From Lophium mytilinum (lineage: Eukaryota; Ascomycota; Dothideomycetes; Mytilinidiales; Mytilinidiaceae), in contig MU004186.1 of the NCBI GenBank assembly GCA_010093605.1, positions 203,765-267,764 on the forward strand: a DNA stretch of 64,000 nt. Direction: 5' to 3'. The notes under the pieces were generated by a model. That model was not told the DNA's origin and made no database searches. It worked only from the letters and a program-made list of their open reading frames with translations. Shown here one piece after another: positions 1 through 12,100 of the stretch. How positions within the stretch are numbered: the stretch's first letter is position 1; every line of letters begins with the position of its first letter. Position numbers and translations under genes: made by a program.

Positions 1-859
1 CAACTAAACTCGTTTTGAGAATATCATGCTAAGAAAAGGTTTTTGTGAATGGATGATAGTAGCTTTGGTTACCTCATTTTTTCACTCTCTGTTTTATTTT
101 AATCCATTCATGAAGCGCTTAATGGCCATCATGTTTGGGCCCATGGCTCAAAATTGGATACAACTCCATTCAAGCCTCTTACTCGCCTCTGTCGATGACG
201 GAATGCCGCCGTCTGAGGCGCTCCAGCTCATTGAAAATATCACAACGTGATGTGAAACTCCACACGTCATGAATAGGCTTCCCTGCGAGCTAATATCATT
301 CACGCTGTCCGTACCACTCCGCTCGTTTTGAGACTTCAGCACAATTCCCGCGTCAGACAACTTGAAAAACTATTGCCATCAACACCTGATTTCAGTGGCA
401 CGTAACTTGAGATTATGATACATAGAATGGACCGAATTAGATCTCGGATACGCCATAGACTCCGCTGGAAAGATACAATAGTGAGAGTTTGGGCACTCCC
501 TGCAACTGCTTGGAGCATCCCGACAGACTCTAGAAACTCCGGATACGATGTAAAGATCGACCCGATGAATATTATACTACCCTTTGACTAATCAGAGACA
601 TGCTGCCTAGGGCACTCCCTACAGTAGTGTCGATAGAGCAAGAGTGCACTCTCGCACGACGAGGTCTGGTAAGCCACATTCCAACTAACGCCGTTAGGTC
701 GAGTATTTCGAATCGTGGCTATTGTTCTCGATATCGTTCGTCTTGCCATCTATCTTGGCCATGACACTTCTGGCCGTCTTCGAGAACGGGACGTGCAGGC
801 TTTCTGACGGACGCCTGTTTATAAGTTTGGGGACACTTGTAAACTTAAACCAATCAAAG

Positions 860-893
860 TCCTATGGTCTAGTGGTATGACGTTCGCCTCAGC
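860..893 (+). pseudogene. 5' half of a tRNA-like sequence (tRNA-Glu-like D-arm)
   Basis: Bases 861-880 read like the acceptor end and D-arm of a fungal tRNA-Glu, with an A-box-like core GGTCTAGTGG at about 866-875. The following bases resemble the start of an anticodon stem (TTCGCC). No T-arm (GGTTCRANNCC) and no 3' acceptor strand complementary to TCCTATG follow within 100 bases. It is therefore a truncated relic, or a tRNA head left by a retroposon, not a working tRNA. Confidence 0.35.
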
Positions 894-2470
894 CTTTGCG
901 CCTACTACCTGCCGCGTTGAGGGGAGTACGTCTAGCAATATCTTCTCGAGAGCCGTGCAGCAGGATTTTTGATGTGATAAAACCAAGAGATGCAATAACG
1001 AAGCAGCATTTTAAAGCGCCCAATATTTGCAAGGAACTCAAATTGAAAATTACTGTATCTAGATGAAACATACACTATTAATCGTCTCTTCTTAGCGCTG
1101 CTGAGAAAGCTGTGTGATGGCGTGTATCATGAATTGATTAGCTACCCCGTTGATTCGAAGGTATTCTATGTAGAATACTTGGGTTGGGTACCGGGCGCAG
1201 AAGGTTTTGAGATCCCCACTGAACCATTCCCCGTCAACACCAAGAACCCATAACCATCTCACGACCCGGGCGCGCAACTCCCAGACCAGCAGAGAGGCTG
1301 AGACTCTCGCCAAAGCTCTGGAGTCAAGTTGGCAAAGAGAGAAAAGGGCACTTTGATTGAAATAGAATTTAGTTCTGTGAAGTTGTTCAAGGTAACTCCT
1401 CTTAGTTCTAGGCGGTCCTCCTCTTCCAGCTTAGCGTGTGATTGGGGCGGGGTCATTACAAAGTAGCGTCCCAAATGTCGTTACCAACAACACAACATCC
1501 CTTCTTCGGACCTCCACAAACTTGCCACTACTCTATCACAACGCCAACCAAAACGGATTACTACGTTGCGATACATCAGCTTTTATTTCCGGTGACTCCG
1601 ACAACACTCCGACGACGTGCAGGGATTTCGACGAGCTCGTGCACGCTGTCGTAGACGTTACCGAGCGCCACCACCCACCATCTTCAAAAATGTATAGCTT
1701 CCTCTACATCACTACATCTCGACCTAGGTGCAAATTGCTGGAAGAAGTAAAACTTGTCGAACTGCGGGGCTGGCCATTAGGCCGAGCCTTGGTGGTAGAA
1801 GCCCACCCTGTCACCCAATGCATATTATCAAGTCTGGCCAGGAGTCGATCGGTGACGCGGCTCAATGAAGCATCTGCCCCTGGCTTCGAGCCCAGAACGG
1901 TAATCTGGCCTGCAAGCCCCTCCTGATGCAGCTCGCAGTTGTCTCCAGGAGGAGCTACGGGACGGGCCTTGCGGCTGTGATTGGCGGGAGTGTTTGTCGT
2001 GTCTTGCTTAGAAGTTGGCGCCGCCGGTGTTACCGATTTTCAAAGCTACGTACGAAAAGGATTATCGAAGTTCGAGGCCTCTTTGGCAGCTGCCACAAAC
2101 CAGTAAGTTACAAGCCCCTGGAGTATCCATGGCTCGTGCAGAACTGACAGCAAGCAAGACACATGGATGCTCGCATATGGAGGAGGTCCCTACGGCCCTC
2201 TGAGACAACGTCACGTGGTTATCTATTCAATAGCGTCTGTGGCTGATAGTCGTTGAATGAGGTTATGCTGTAGAGTACGGCTGAAGTCCGAGACAAGGCG
2301 CGTTCTACTGCAAGCGAGCAACATGCAACCAGGACCTAAAATCCCATGCTAATGTCGAGTTGTGAACGCCAGCAAAGACGGCTCATAACTTACGCAAGCC
2401 ACATACTCGACGCAACGCCTTGTCCGAGCACGCCTGCCGCCGTTCGCTTGCGTTCTTCCCTCATGAGAGG

Positions 2471-2478
2471 TATAAATT
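2471..2478 (+). promoter_or_regulatory. TATA-like box of the Hint-protein gene
   Basis: TATAAATT lies about 95 bases before the ATG at 2572, and a CCAAT-type pentamer sits close to the start codon. Spacing and orientation fit a core promoter for the long gene that follows. This is a pattern match only. Confidence 0.4.
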
Positions 2479-2571
2479 CATGTTCGCATCTCCTCACATT
2501 TCAGAAGTTGAATCATTTGCAGCTGCTGCGCGGACCCTACTTGGCACGCCACTGTAGCCAATCACAACAGC

Positions 2572-5500
2572 ATGGCTTCCAACACTGCTCAGATCAAAAC
2601 CCTCATCTCGGTGCTGGGAAGCGCAAGTGTCCTCGATGCGGACAGATGGGTCGAGACTATCAGCAGCGCCTTTCCAGACCTGGGATCATTCGCATCTTTG
2701 AAGAAGCACATCGACAACGGCGGGCCGAAGCCGATAAAGTACGATGGTTTCGTCAATGCCATCCGCGACGACTCTGCGCAAGACCAAAATATGTCGCTGC
2801 TTGCGCTGGCCTCTGTTGGTAAATCGCTCTTCCAATTCAACGACCAGGGCGAGCCTTATGGTTTTCGTAAAGGGACGAACAAAGTGAGTACACTGCAAAC
2901 CTTACGCAACTGACATCAGAGACTAATACACAAACAATAGGATCGATGTCAGGATGCCATTCAGGACTCGCTGAGCACCCTACTTCCACTGTTACTTCGA
3001 GTACATGTCGACGAAGCTATCAAGAAGCACAATGAGATTATACAGCAAACTAAACCAGACCCACTGGGCGACAAACCCGTGCCGTTGACTTCTATTCATT
3101 CGTACATTGATGACGACGACTTTCTAGATGAGTTCAGTCAAACCATACTCTCTGAGAGTAAGAACACGGCAGTTCCTGCGTGCTTGAAAACATTGCTGAA
3201 TCATCTCTAGCATTCGTTCAGAACGAACAGTTCTTCCAAGATCAGAACAAAACAGCGTCGTCTACCAACTCATGGATGAATGCACTCTTTGTCTATAGTT
3301 ACCTTCGCCGAAAAGGCCAGAGTCCAGCGGCACACCAGCAGCCAGGACGGTTCAATGGCAACACATTCCCGAAAGTAGATGATGCCCGAAATCGCCTTTC
3401 TACGCTCCAAACATGGCTAGATGCGACGACTGCTGCATCTGAGGGCGCGACTTACTCTACGATCCTTCGTAACCTGGCGTCTGCTGATCGAAACGGTCAA
3501 AAAGATTTGAGCCTCCTCAAGGATAAGAGCGCCTTCTTGAAGACCATACTCGACACAGCTCCTTTAACCGGTCTCTATCTGCCTCCGCATGAGTTCGATG
3601 TTACCACGCTCTCCACAGCGACATTCTTGCTCGTACGCTTACCAGCCTGGTCTCTTGACATCGGGCGACCACTTGACCTGGATTTGACACTTGGTGAAGC
3701 GAGCCAGAACTTCATGCGCGGTTTGACACAACGCTGGAACAGTTACGTTGAAAACAGCTTGAAGTCTACGTTGTCTACAGCCTTGGAAAAGTACGCATCT
3801 TCTACATCTGCATTTAGCGTCCGAGGTAGAAATATCAAGTATCCGGTGACGTTTGAGATTCGAGAGTATGGAACAGACATCGTTGAAGACGTCACACGGC
3901 TTAGTAGCGAGACTGGAACCCAATACTTTTCACTCCAAAAAAACGATCGTCTGCTCTACGTGGAGGGCAATACCGACGTTTCAGGCGGCGAATTCTTTTC
4001 ATGGGATTCTCCGCCGCAGCGACCTCTTTTGCCAGACGATGCCAGAGTGATGCTGTTGAAAGGAGGTGTTTTGGGCCCCAGACCAGAAGGAACAAACTAC
4101 TCCGGTGCAGGTTGTTTCATCGAAGGCACTATGGTCTGGACGTCTCTGGGAGAATTGCCGATAGAAGACCTTCGGGAAAATGATCGGATCCTGACAGCTG
4201 CCACATCAGGGGAATTCGGAGTCAAGTCAGATGAGGTAGTGGCCAATCCGACGGGCGGCCGCGCAATCTTTTGGGGCTTCAACCAAGACGATGTCTTTTT
4301 CACCGCAGGCCATGTCTTCCACACCACAACGGGTCACAGAGCAATTGATCCTGTAGCAGCGAAACGTGAGAATCCCTGGCTTGAAGTCGGCAAGCTACGT
4401 GCAGGACATACACTCTACAGGACCAAGGACGGAGAGTCTTATGAGCTCATCACAATTAAGCGACTGCATAGCCAAAGCAAGTTATGTGACCATGTTTGGG
4501 GGGTACATCTGCGCGAGGGCCTGAGAAACTACCACGCAAACGGGTATTTAGTCCATCTGAACTACCCCGAGATAACGGTGAAATCCATCGCAGACATCAT
4601 CAAGACTTTGTCGGCGGACCAGACTGTGGCCATCATGGGAGCCATCAAGGAGCTAAAGCCGGTTTTCGAAAGATTTGGCGCTGGAACTGTGGAGCAGCTA
4701 CTGGAGCGAGAATTGTCGGACGACGAGTTCCTAAAGAGTGCGAGGCACAAGCCTCAAGAAAACTTCGCTCCTCAGCCTCTATGTTTCCAGTCACGGAGCT
4801 TCGATCTCGATCCCTACAAAGAAGGGCTAGAGCTTCCCGAGGGGTACTGGCTCCCGGAAGTAGATGCTTTGGATGGCGTCCTATATGTTAATGGCGAATC
4901 CATTGAACGCTCAAAAATCTATGCGCGGGGCTTCTCGTGGTCGCGAAACTTGAAGGAAGGCTTGTGGGAGCACGGAATGTGCTCCTTTGGTCACGACAAA
5001 CAGCTGATCGCCGGAGATGGACTGGTTTGGATTGATACAAACTCGAACCCCTCCAAGATGTCCTCTCTTGTAGTCCATTTCATTGCATCGTCAACAGCAC
5101 TTCGCGAACAGTACACAACACTTCGTGCTGATGGCATGGTCGCCTCCAGAATGGTCGCCCAGGAGCCCGTGATTTTAAGGCCCAGGCTTACCGCAATCAA
5201 GCTCGACGAGAATACATCGGAGACTGAGAAGCTGTTGTTATCCAAGGATGACACTACAGAGTGGTTTGCTCCTGCACAGACTCTTCTTGCGAAGGAGAAG
5301 CTCGCCGATCAGGTGGAAGGCCGTACACCGCGAGGCATCGAAGAAGTCACAGAGAAACACGACTTGACTTGGGCTCTGAGCTATGACAGGAGCCCATACG
5401 ACGAGAATGAGGATCCTCGCAACGCTTTGTCATACCTAAAAGTCACCAGAGTATACAAGAGTGAGCCTGGAGCACCCCCGACAGTCTCTATCAGGATTCC

Positions 5501-8500
5501 TTTCCTCGATCGACTCGCAGAGGCTCGCCAAACAGCCACGGGTAGTGACAGTAAGGTAACGTTCTACACTTCGGGCGTAACTACGACACAGGACCATAAG
5601 CAGGACATCTGGATCAAAATCTCGAACGGTGAAGCGATAGCTCTTGCGGCTGATGACAACGTGGACGAAGACGGATATGTCAAGTCTTACACTGACCTGA
5701 CGTTCAAGAACTCCGGCTTGAACGACAAGCTGCCCTTCTTGTTCAGCTCGGCAACATTGCGAGTCCACAACATCGAAAACACTCTCAAGGGTCGAATTGC
5801 CGAATACGACGAGAGTATGAAGGAGAACATCGGACAACAGCATTGGATCGTCGGACAGCCTGTGAAAGCTGAACCTACAGAAGCCGTCACCAGGGAAGGA
5901 AGCCAAAGCCCTGCGGTACTATCGCCAGCTCAGCCCGCTCAACCAACCAAACCTTCGTCAGCCGATCCACTGAAGAGTCTGATCAACCTCGGTCGCGGCC
6001 TGGGTGTGGATGGTGAGCTGGTCAAGAAGACCTCCCAGGACTACATCTATAAAGCTATGTTGTTCCACATGGACGACAAAGATCGCGATAACTTTACCCG
6101 AGAGGCAAAGCCACGCACGACAGGAATTGGCGCATTGCCTTCCGGACTGGCGAGCGACTTGGACGAGAACCTACGCGACTGGCTTAAGAAAACGTACTCA
6201 GTCGCATACGTCGCCAACATGATGTCTCAACAGTCCGAGGGAGACCAAGCGAAGATGAACACAAAATTTACAGAGCCGGACAAAAAGCGGCTACGCTATT
6301 TCTGGCAAGGCCGTGGACCAGGCTGTCTATCCCGCAGCAATGAGTACTCACAGTTGAACAGCATTGCTACTACTATAGCGTTCCGCAGTCTCTATCCAGA
6401 CATCATGACTTATGTCACTGATAGCGATGCAGAAGATGTGCTTGACGAGAACAAGAAGTCGTTGTCACAACTACGGGGTGGCCGGAAGTGGGCCTATAGG
6501 TACTTCCATGCGATGACTGTCCAGAACTGGGTGAGCCAGAACGCAGAACAAATTGGCTTCCATGAGTCCACAGTAAGATCTAGGCCTCTCCTACTTTCAT
6601 AGCGCCTGTAGTGTTAATTTGCGGGTCTACAGAACTTGAATCCTCTCGAGTTTCATTGCACTATACTCTCAGCGCTCTGGATAGAGCCAGTCGGCGCCAG
6701 TATAGACGGCACGGGCCTCGCCAAGCTCTTGACGGAGATGGTGCATCGCCAGGTCAAAGACAATACCCTCTTCGCATATAAACTCATGGTTACCGGCAAA
6801 GATCTGGCAACTGGTATGGATGACTTCATGGGATCGCTGATTGACTTACTCATGGACGAATCGATGTCCAAGGCAGCTGGTATAAATCCAGGCATCCGTC
6901 AGAAGCTACTCGACGACATGAACATACTCATTGACAGAGAAAAGATCATTGCTGAGAAGGTGCAGAAGGAGAATGTGTAAGTTCTTGAGCGGCACATTCC
7001 CATTGAGTATGACTGCATGAGTTCACAGCGCGCTAACCATAACACAGCAAAGCATGGAACAAGGCAGCTGCCACGTCTGTGAAGGCCTCGATGTCTGCTT
7101 TGCTTGCAATCAAGGAGGGTAAAGACTACACCTTGAACGGCGCCAAGTCCATACTAGAATTCATTCGCAAGCGCAAAACAGAGCCCCCTAAGGGCGAGAC
7201 CGGAATCGAACTTCAACCCATAGGCCAGAAACCTCCAGAGGTTCTACCAGAAGTAGGAGAGGCTGCTTCTAAAGTTTCTGCCGGTGCCAAAGCTCTCGCT
7301 GTGGCCGGCCTGCTGTTCAGTGTCGCTGCGGTAAGATTTCTACGTGGAGACTGTAGCTAAACTCATGAGCCGACGTAACTGATTGAAATACAGACTGTTT
7401 GGTACGTCGTTCAGACGTGGGATACCTGGAAGCGTATAGGAGACCGAGACATGGGCCATCTTGAGCGAACGGAGCTTGTTGCGACTGGACTGCAGGCTCT
7501 CGGTGGCTTGGCTTTCAACGCATATCGTTCAGTGCAGCTCTTCAAGTTTGGTTTCGAAGGGCCTCCTAAAGGAGCTTCCTCAGCTCTGGTCCAAGAGGCC
7601 GAGCACGCCGCGGCCGGGGTTTTTGAGGACGAAGTCAAAAGGCGCCAATCTTGGCTCAACCCACAAAACGAGAAACTCGCGGGCAATTCGGTCTTGCAGA
7701 AAAGCAGTGCGACCGCACCAATGAAGCTAGCCGAAGACACTTCGAAGGCGGCCAGTGTCAACGAGCAGGTCCTACCCAAGAAGCCATCGAAATGGGTGAC
7801 GATCAAGGGCAAGTTCAAGATGCAGTTCGGTGTACTTGAAACTTCATTGCGCGCATTCGCTTGTGCCATCGCAATCGTTCTTATCGTGGTCTCCATCATA
7901 TCCACAATCCAGAGTTGGAATGACAAGGGGCCGCTGGAGAAATGGATGGCTGTCATCGGCATTATCATCTCGATTGTCTCAACTCTCTTCGAGATCGCTG
8001 CACTGTTTTGTGCAGTCTCGCCGTACTTGACGGTCGGGATTATCGTCATCGGGCTCATTTTCCAGGTCGTCTGCTACTTCACACAGAAAAAGAAAGAGCC
8101 CGAGGACACACCGGCTCAAACTTGGTACAAAAACACCTGGACCCCGTTCAAGGAACTGCTTCCAACGCCGCCTGCCACTCGCTTCAAGTGGACAGTCACC
8201 CCAGAGGGTGGCAAAGTCGGCGACGAAACGACGATATCAGTCGTTGGCACAGCGGCGGCTCCGGTGCCGAACACGCTCAAGAACTTGTCAAAAATCGACT
8301 TCAATTTCACAATCAGCGGTACCGATGGCGCGGGACTCCTCAACACAAGCAGCTTGACTCAGGTGACGACTGCCTCTCCAGGGACCAACGAAGCGACAGT
8401 CATATTTCCCGAGTCGTACGCATCATACACTACCCACTCGATACTGGACACTTCGGCTTCACAGTCTAAACTGCGTACATATACCGCCAGCTTTGGGCTC

Positions 8501-8776
8501 CGCGATGCTGGCCAGCTCTGGGCACAAGATCAGTACAAGAATAACATGCCGTTCTTGGAAAAATGGCTAGCAACGGGCACAGAGATCAAGTTCGTATTTA
8601 GAGCAAAAGTGAATAAGAGGATGAGAAGACCGGAAGGTGCGAAGAACGAGGATGCTGGCGTGGTCCCGGCGTGGGGCAAGTATCGGTTCACAGTGCAGGA
8701 ACACTACACGGACGATACTGGGTCGGTCCCGGAGCAGATTGTTGAAGAGGAGCTGGTCTTTGAAAAGCGGCAGTAG
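2572..8776 (+). CDS. Large Hint (Hedgehog/intein)-domain membrane protein, 1966 aa
   Basis: I join six exons: 2572-2883, 2941-3157, 3211-6572, 6633-6976, 7048-7330 and 7394-8776. All introns are GT-AG, 53-71 nt, and the sum is 5901 nt with no internal stop. A Hint domain spans about residues 478-627. It opens with Gly-Cys-Phe at Cys478 as in Hedgehog C-domains, has a block-B TxxH (Thr541, His544), and closes with VH-L-N (His625, Asn627). About 477 residues precede it and 1340 follow, none matching a family I recognise. Residues about 1495-1515, 1660-1678, 1690-1714 and 1718-1737 are hydrophobic and probably membrane-spanning. The last 230 residues look beta-rich. From known Hint chemistry, the protein may cleave itself before Cys478. 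No signal peptide is evident. The function is unknown. It converges with the DCL2 gene. Confidence 0.8.
4113..4562 (+). other. Hint domain within the 1966-aa protein
   Basis: This segment encodes residues 478-627. Landmarks are Cys478 followed by FIEGTMV, a PIEDLRENDRIL stretch typical of Hint block A, TAGH at 541-544 (block B Thr and His), and a terminal NGYLVHLN at 620-627. The final His is separated from Asn by Leu, unlike the His-Asn pair of splicing inteins. There is no room for a homing endonuclease. This favours a cleavage-only, Hog-like or bacterial-intein-like domain over protein splicing. Confidence 0.75.
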
Positions 8777-9152
8777 GCCATGCTGCTGTCGCATTATTGT
8801 CCCTGACGACCGGGTACGCCGAGGAGAGGTTAGACTTAGACTCCGCCGCTGAACTTATGAATCGAGCCGTGTGGCTTCAAGGTTGCACGTAGTGCGATTT
8901 GGGATGTGATTGCCATCAGCTCGTTGGAATCGGAACTTGCCCACATAGAAGCCGGTGAAATGAACCGTGCAATCTTCAAAGATATATTGAAATAAGAACC
9001 ATTTCTGTACAATTTGGGTGATCCTCAATCCTGCATCATCAGTCGTCAATGTTTTGATACCCGTGACTTCGCTTTAAGAAGAAAGCCGTCCTCCTTCTAT
9101 CAATCTTTTCCATCTCTTAATTCTGTGCCAGGCCCTCGTCTTCTTCCATCTC
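8777..9152. other. Convergent intergenic spacer
   Basis: This short spacer lies between the 3' ends of the Hint gene (plus) and DCL2 (minus) and presumably carries both polyadenylation regions. I see no further feature. Confidence 0.6.
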
Positions 9153-12100
9153 CTAGGTTTCTTCCATTTCTTGATCTTCGTCCATAGCCTCCTGAGCGTC
9201 TTCAAACTCCGATTCTGATGCCTCACTCTCAACCACCGCAACACCGCCCTCCATATCCGTATCCTCACCTTCCTCCAAGATCTTCACAGCCCACCAAGCC
9301 GCCTCCGTCTCCGCATTCAGCCTCTTCAAGCCCCCCACTACACCCCCAATCTCCCTTCCACCAACCTCAACTTGGCAATAATACCTTCCCTGATCCCCAG
9401 TATCCACACGCTTATACACCACGGTATCACTAACCGCCATATGACCCAGCCGCTCCTTCGGATGCAAGCAATCAACACTATCTCTCAGCACCCGCTCTAA
9501 GCAGTCCATAATCCCCATCTTCCTGATGAACCCCTCGCAGGCCAAGATGTCGCCGTGGCTGTCGATATATATAGCGCCAAGCATGCTCTCCACGATGTCG
9601 GAGAAGAATTTCTCGGCTTCTGTCCGCGCGAAGAGGTACCATGGGTATTTGCAGTCTTCCCGCAATGCGCTGAGAACAGCGTCGCGAGAGGCCTTATGAC
9701 GTATCAGTGCTGCCTTTTGGAGCTGAGGCGTCTGCGGTGACGAGTGACGTAGGTACTGCCAGAGCGCTCTTTGGACGATGGAAGGCTCCTCCGGACGACG
9801 CGCATTCGTGATAGGGTCGATCGTGATGTTAGCTTGTTCTTCCGGGATAGTGTTCTCGAAGGACATGAAGGCGAGGAAGGCGGCGTTTACCATAGCTGAT
9901 CGGATGGAGTGCATCGTTTCGTGGCTCAATTCCGGATTGTGCGCGAACACGTGGTTTGAGATGATGTAGTCGAGCACGGCGTCGCCGAGGAACTCGAGAC
10001 GTTGGTACGAAGAGGATGCGATTTCGGGTGGTCCGACAAAGGACGGATGGGTGAGCGCTTCCAGCATCAAATGCTTCTTCGTGAAAGTGTAGCCAGTGAT
10101 CGAGTCAACTACCGCTAAGTGGCGAGGTAGAGGCTCTTTCGGAACGGCGTCGAAGAGCACTTGATTAGACTCTTCAAGAGGCTTCCAGTCTTCCGTTGGT
10201 AGGAGGGTACGCAGACAAGAAAGGGCGTTCGGTAAACCTCCTACCACGTAGCTTGCCCCTATCAACGACTCCATGACGTCGGCGATTAGTTTCGAGGACC
10301 GCTCAACCTTCTTAGAGCTCCCCTCCACCTGACTGGAGGTAACGTCTGCCTCATACGGCGGCTTCCATTTAGACCCGGTGAAGCCTTTGGTGATGATGAA
10401 GCGCTCGAGGCCTAGCTGCATCGTAGCCCGAGCCAAGAATCCATTGGAAGTCGTGCGGCCCTTTTCTGCGGTCAAATAACCTTCTGGCCACATTAAATGA
10501 GATGCCATGAGGTTTATAGAGGTGCATAACTTCAGGATGCAGTCGCCAAGAAACTCCAGCCGTTGGTAGTCTGGTTCATTTGTAGAAGAAGCCGTGATAG
10601 CCCTCACGATAATGCTCAAGTCTGTGGGATCAAAAGATACGGGTGCTAGAATAGTAGTGCGGAGTCGCTCAGCCAGCATATGCACCTCATACCTGTTAAG
10701 CAGGGAGGGTATGAAGAGTGCAAAGATAGATACAGAGGCTGGAAGTCGATGGACAATGCAGTCTTTGGCCTCCAGTTTCAACAAAGAGGAATATGCTTCG
10801 TTAATCTGATCCCGTGGGTTTTCTGGGTGCAGAAAGTCTCTCCGTTTTGGAAATCGAGAGACTGTAAGGTGCAGTTCTGTATCGTTATTCTCAGTCATGA
10901 TGTCTCGTAGGATGAATAGGCGGCTATTCCCATGAATTTGAATCAATCCAGCCTCTTGCCCTTGATGCTGACTTAAAAAAGTCAAAGCATCCACCGTTGG
11001 GCTATCTTTCTCGGTCATCTGAAGCCAGTGACGCAGCTGAGTGGCTTTTGGAGAGCTCCCATCTTCCACAGGAACGAATAATGCCACAAAATCATGACGT
11101 TCTGCAGGCATTCGAGATCCAAAGATGGAGTGAAGAAGACGGAAAGTGGTTGCCTTGAAGAATTCAATTTCCTTCTCCTGATACAACGCCGACTTGAGGA
11201 GCTTTGTCGAGATAACATAACGTTTCGTCACATTCCAGTAAAGAATGACTTCCGGAATCTGCGGCAGTGGAAATTGAGTAATAACGATGAGTTTTACAGA
11301 TTGCTCGTCAGCGGATGATAGGCAGACGAGAGTTCTGTAGTAGGTCGTGACGTTTACGTCCGAGTTTCTGCTCTCTTTGAGCGACTCCGCTCCTTCGGTG
11401 TTCTCCGAGGTGCTCGCCCGCTGGGACAGAACCCATGACCATGGATTTACCATGGGCTTTACTAGAATTAGTGAAGGCCGTTTGTCCGGTATGTTGAACT
11501 GCGGCGTGCCTTCAGGCTCTTGACCAAGTGGGAGAAGGTTGTCGTTGATCAGTCCAGCTGCATACAAAGCTTTGTATGCTTGTAAGCAAGCGTCTCGTTT
11601 CGCGTTCCTTTCGGTTAGCCAGCATTTAGAACTGCTTGAAGACCGTACTGAGGCGTCTACCGATGCTGGGAGTGTGACATGGGCTCTTATCATGTCGTAC
11701 TCGTCATTCTTGAAGGAAAATTGAGGTCGCATGTCAATGCTAGAGTTGCTTTGGAGTACTGCGCAGAAATGGTGCAGATGCTGCGATGCATTGTGAAGAT
11801 CCACGAGGGCACTGAGAGTAGGTCAGCCGTAGAACTGAAGAGTGACCGAGTCTTGGTTTTGATAAGATGGAGCAAAAGCCGAGGGAACCCTCACCTAGTA
11901 GTAGCGATTCGCAAGGCTAAGTCTGAGTTTTCTTCTATCGTTTCCATTTCTTCCGCAGCTTTTACATTCCGAAGATCGTTCATATAATCTTCCTTCATCT
12001 TTTCTTCAAGGCTTTCCCAAGGATTCGAGGCTGTTCCCACTGAAAGAACACTAGGTGTGAGTATTATGTATTTTGACGCTTCTTTCCGAGCTCGTCCCCG

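Larger units (their letters stand above)
1..2571. other. Gene-poor region upstream of the Hint gene
   Basis: I see no convincing gene here. The open frames, the longest 162 codons at 1438-1926, lack recognisable domains, have unlikely composition and overlap one another on both strands. The stretch contains a 5' tRNA-like fragment near 860-893. Its last 100 bases look like the promoter and leader of the gene starting at 2572. It could hold an unrecognised non-coding RNA or decayed sequence. Confidence 0.6.

Noticed and set aside
1438-1926. 162-codon open frame on the plus strand
   Set aside because: No domain, an uneven composition, overlapping frames on the same DNA, and no plausible splice partners; likely chance.
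4113-4562. Splicing intein with homing endonuclease
   Set aside because: Only about 150 residues, no endonuclease motifs, and the final His-Asn pair plus nucleophile are missing.
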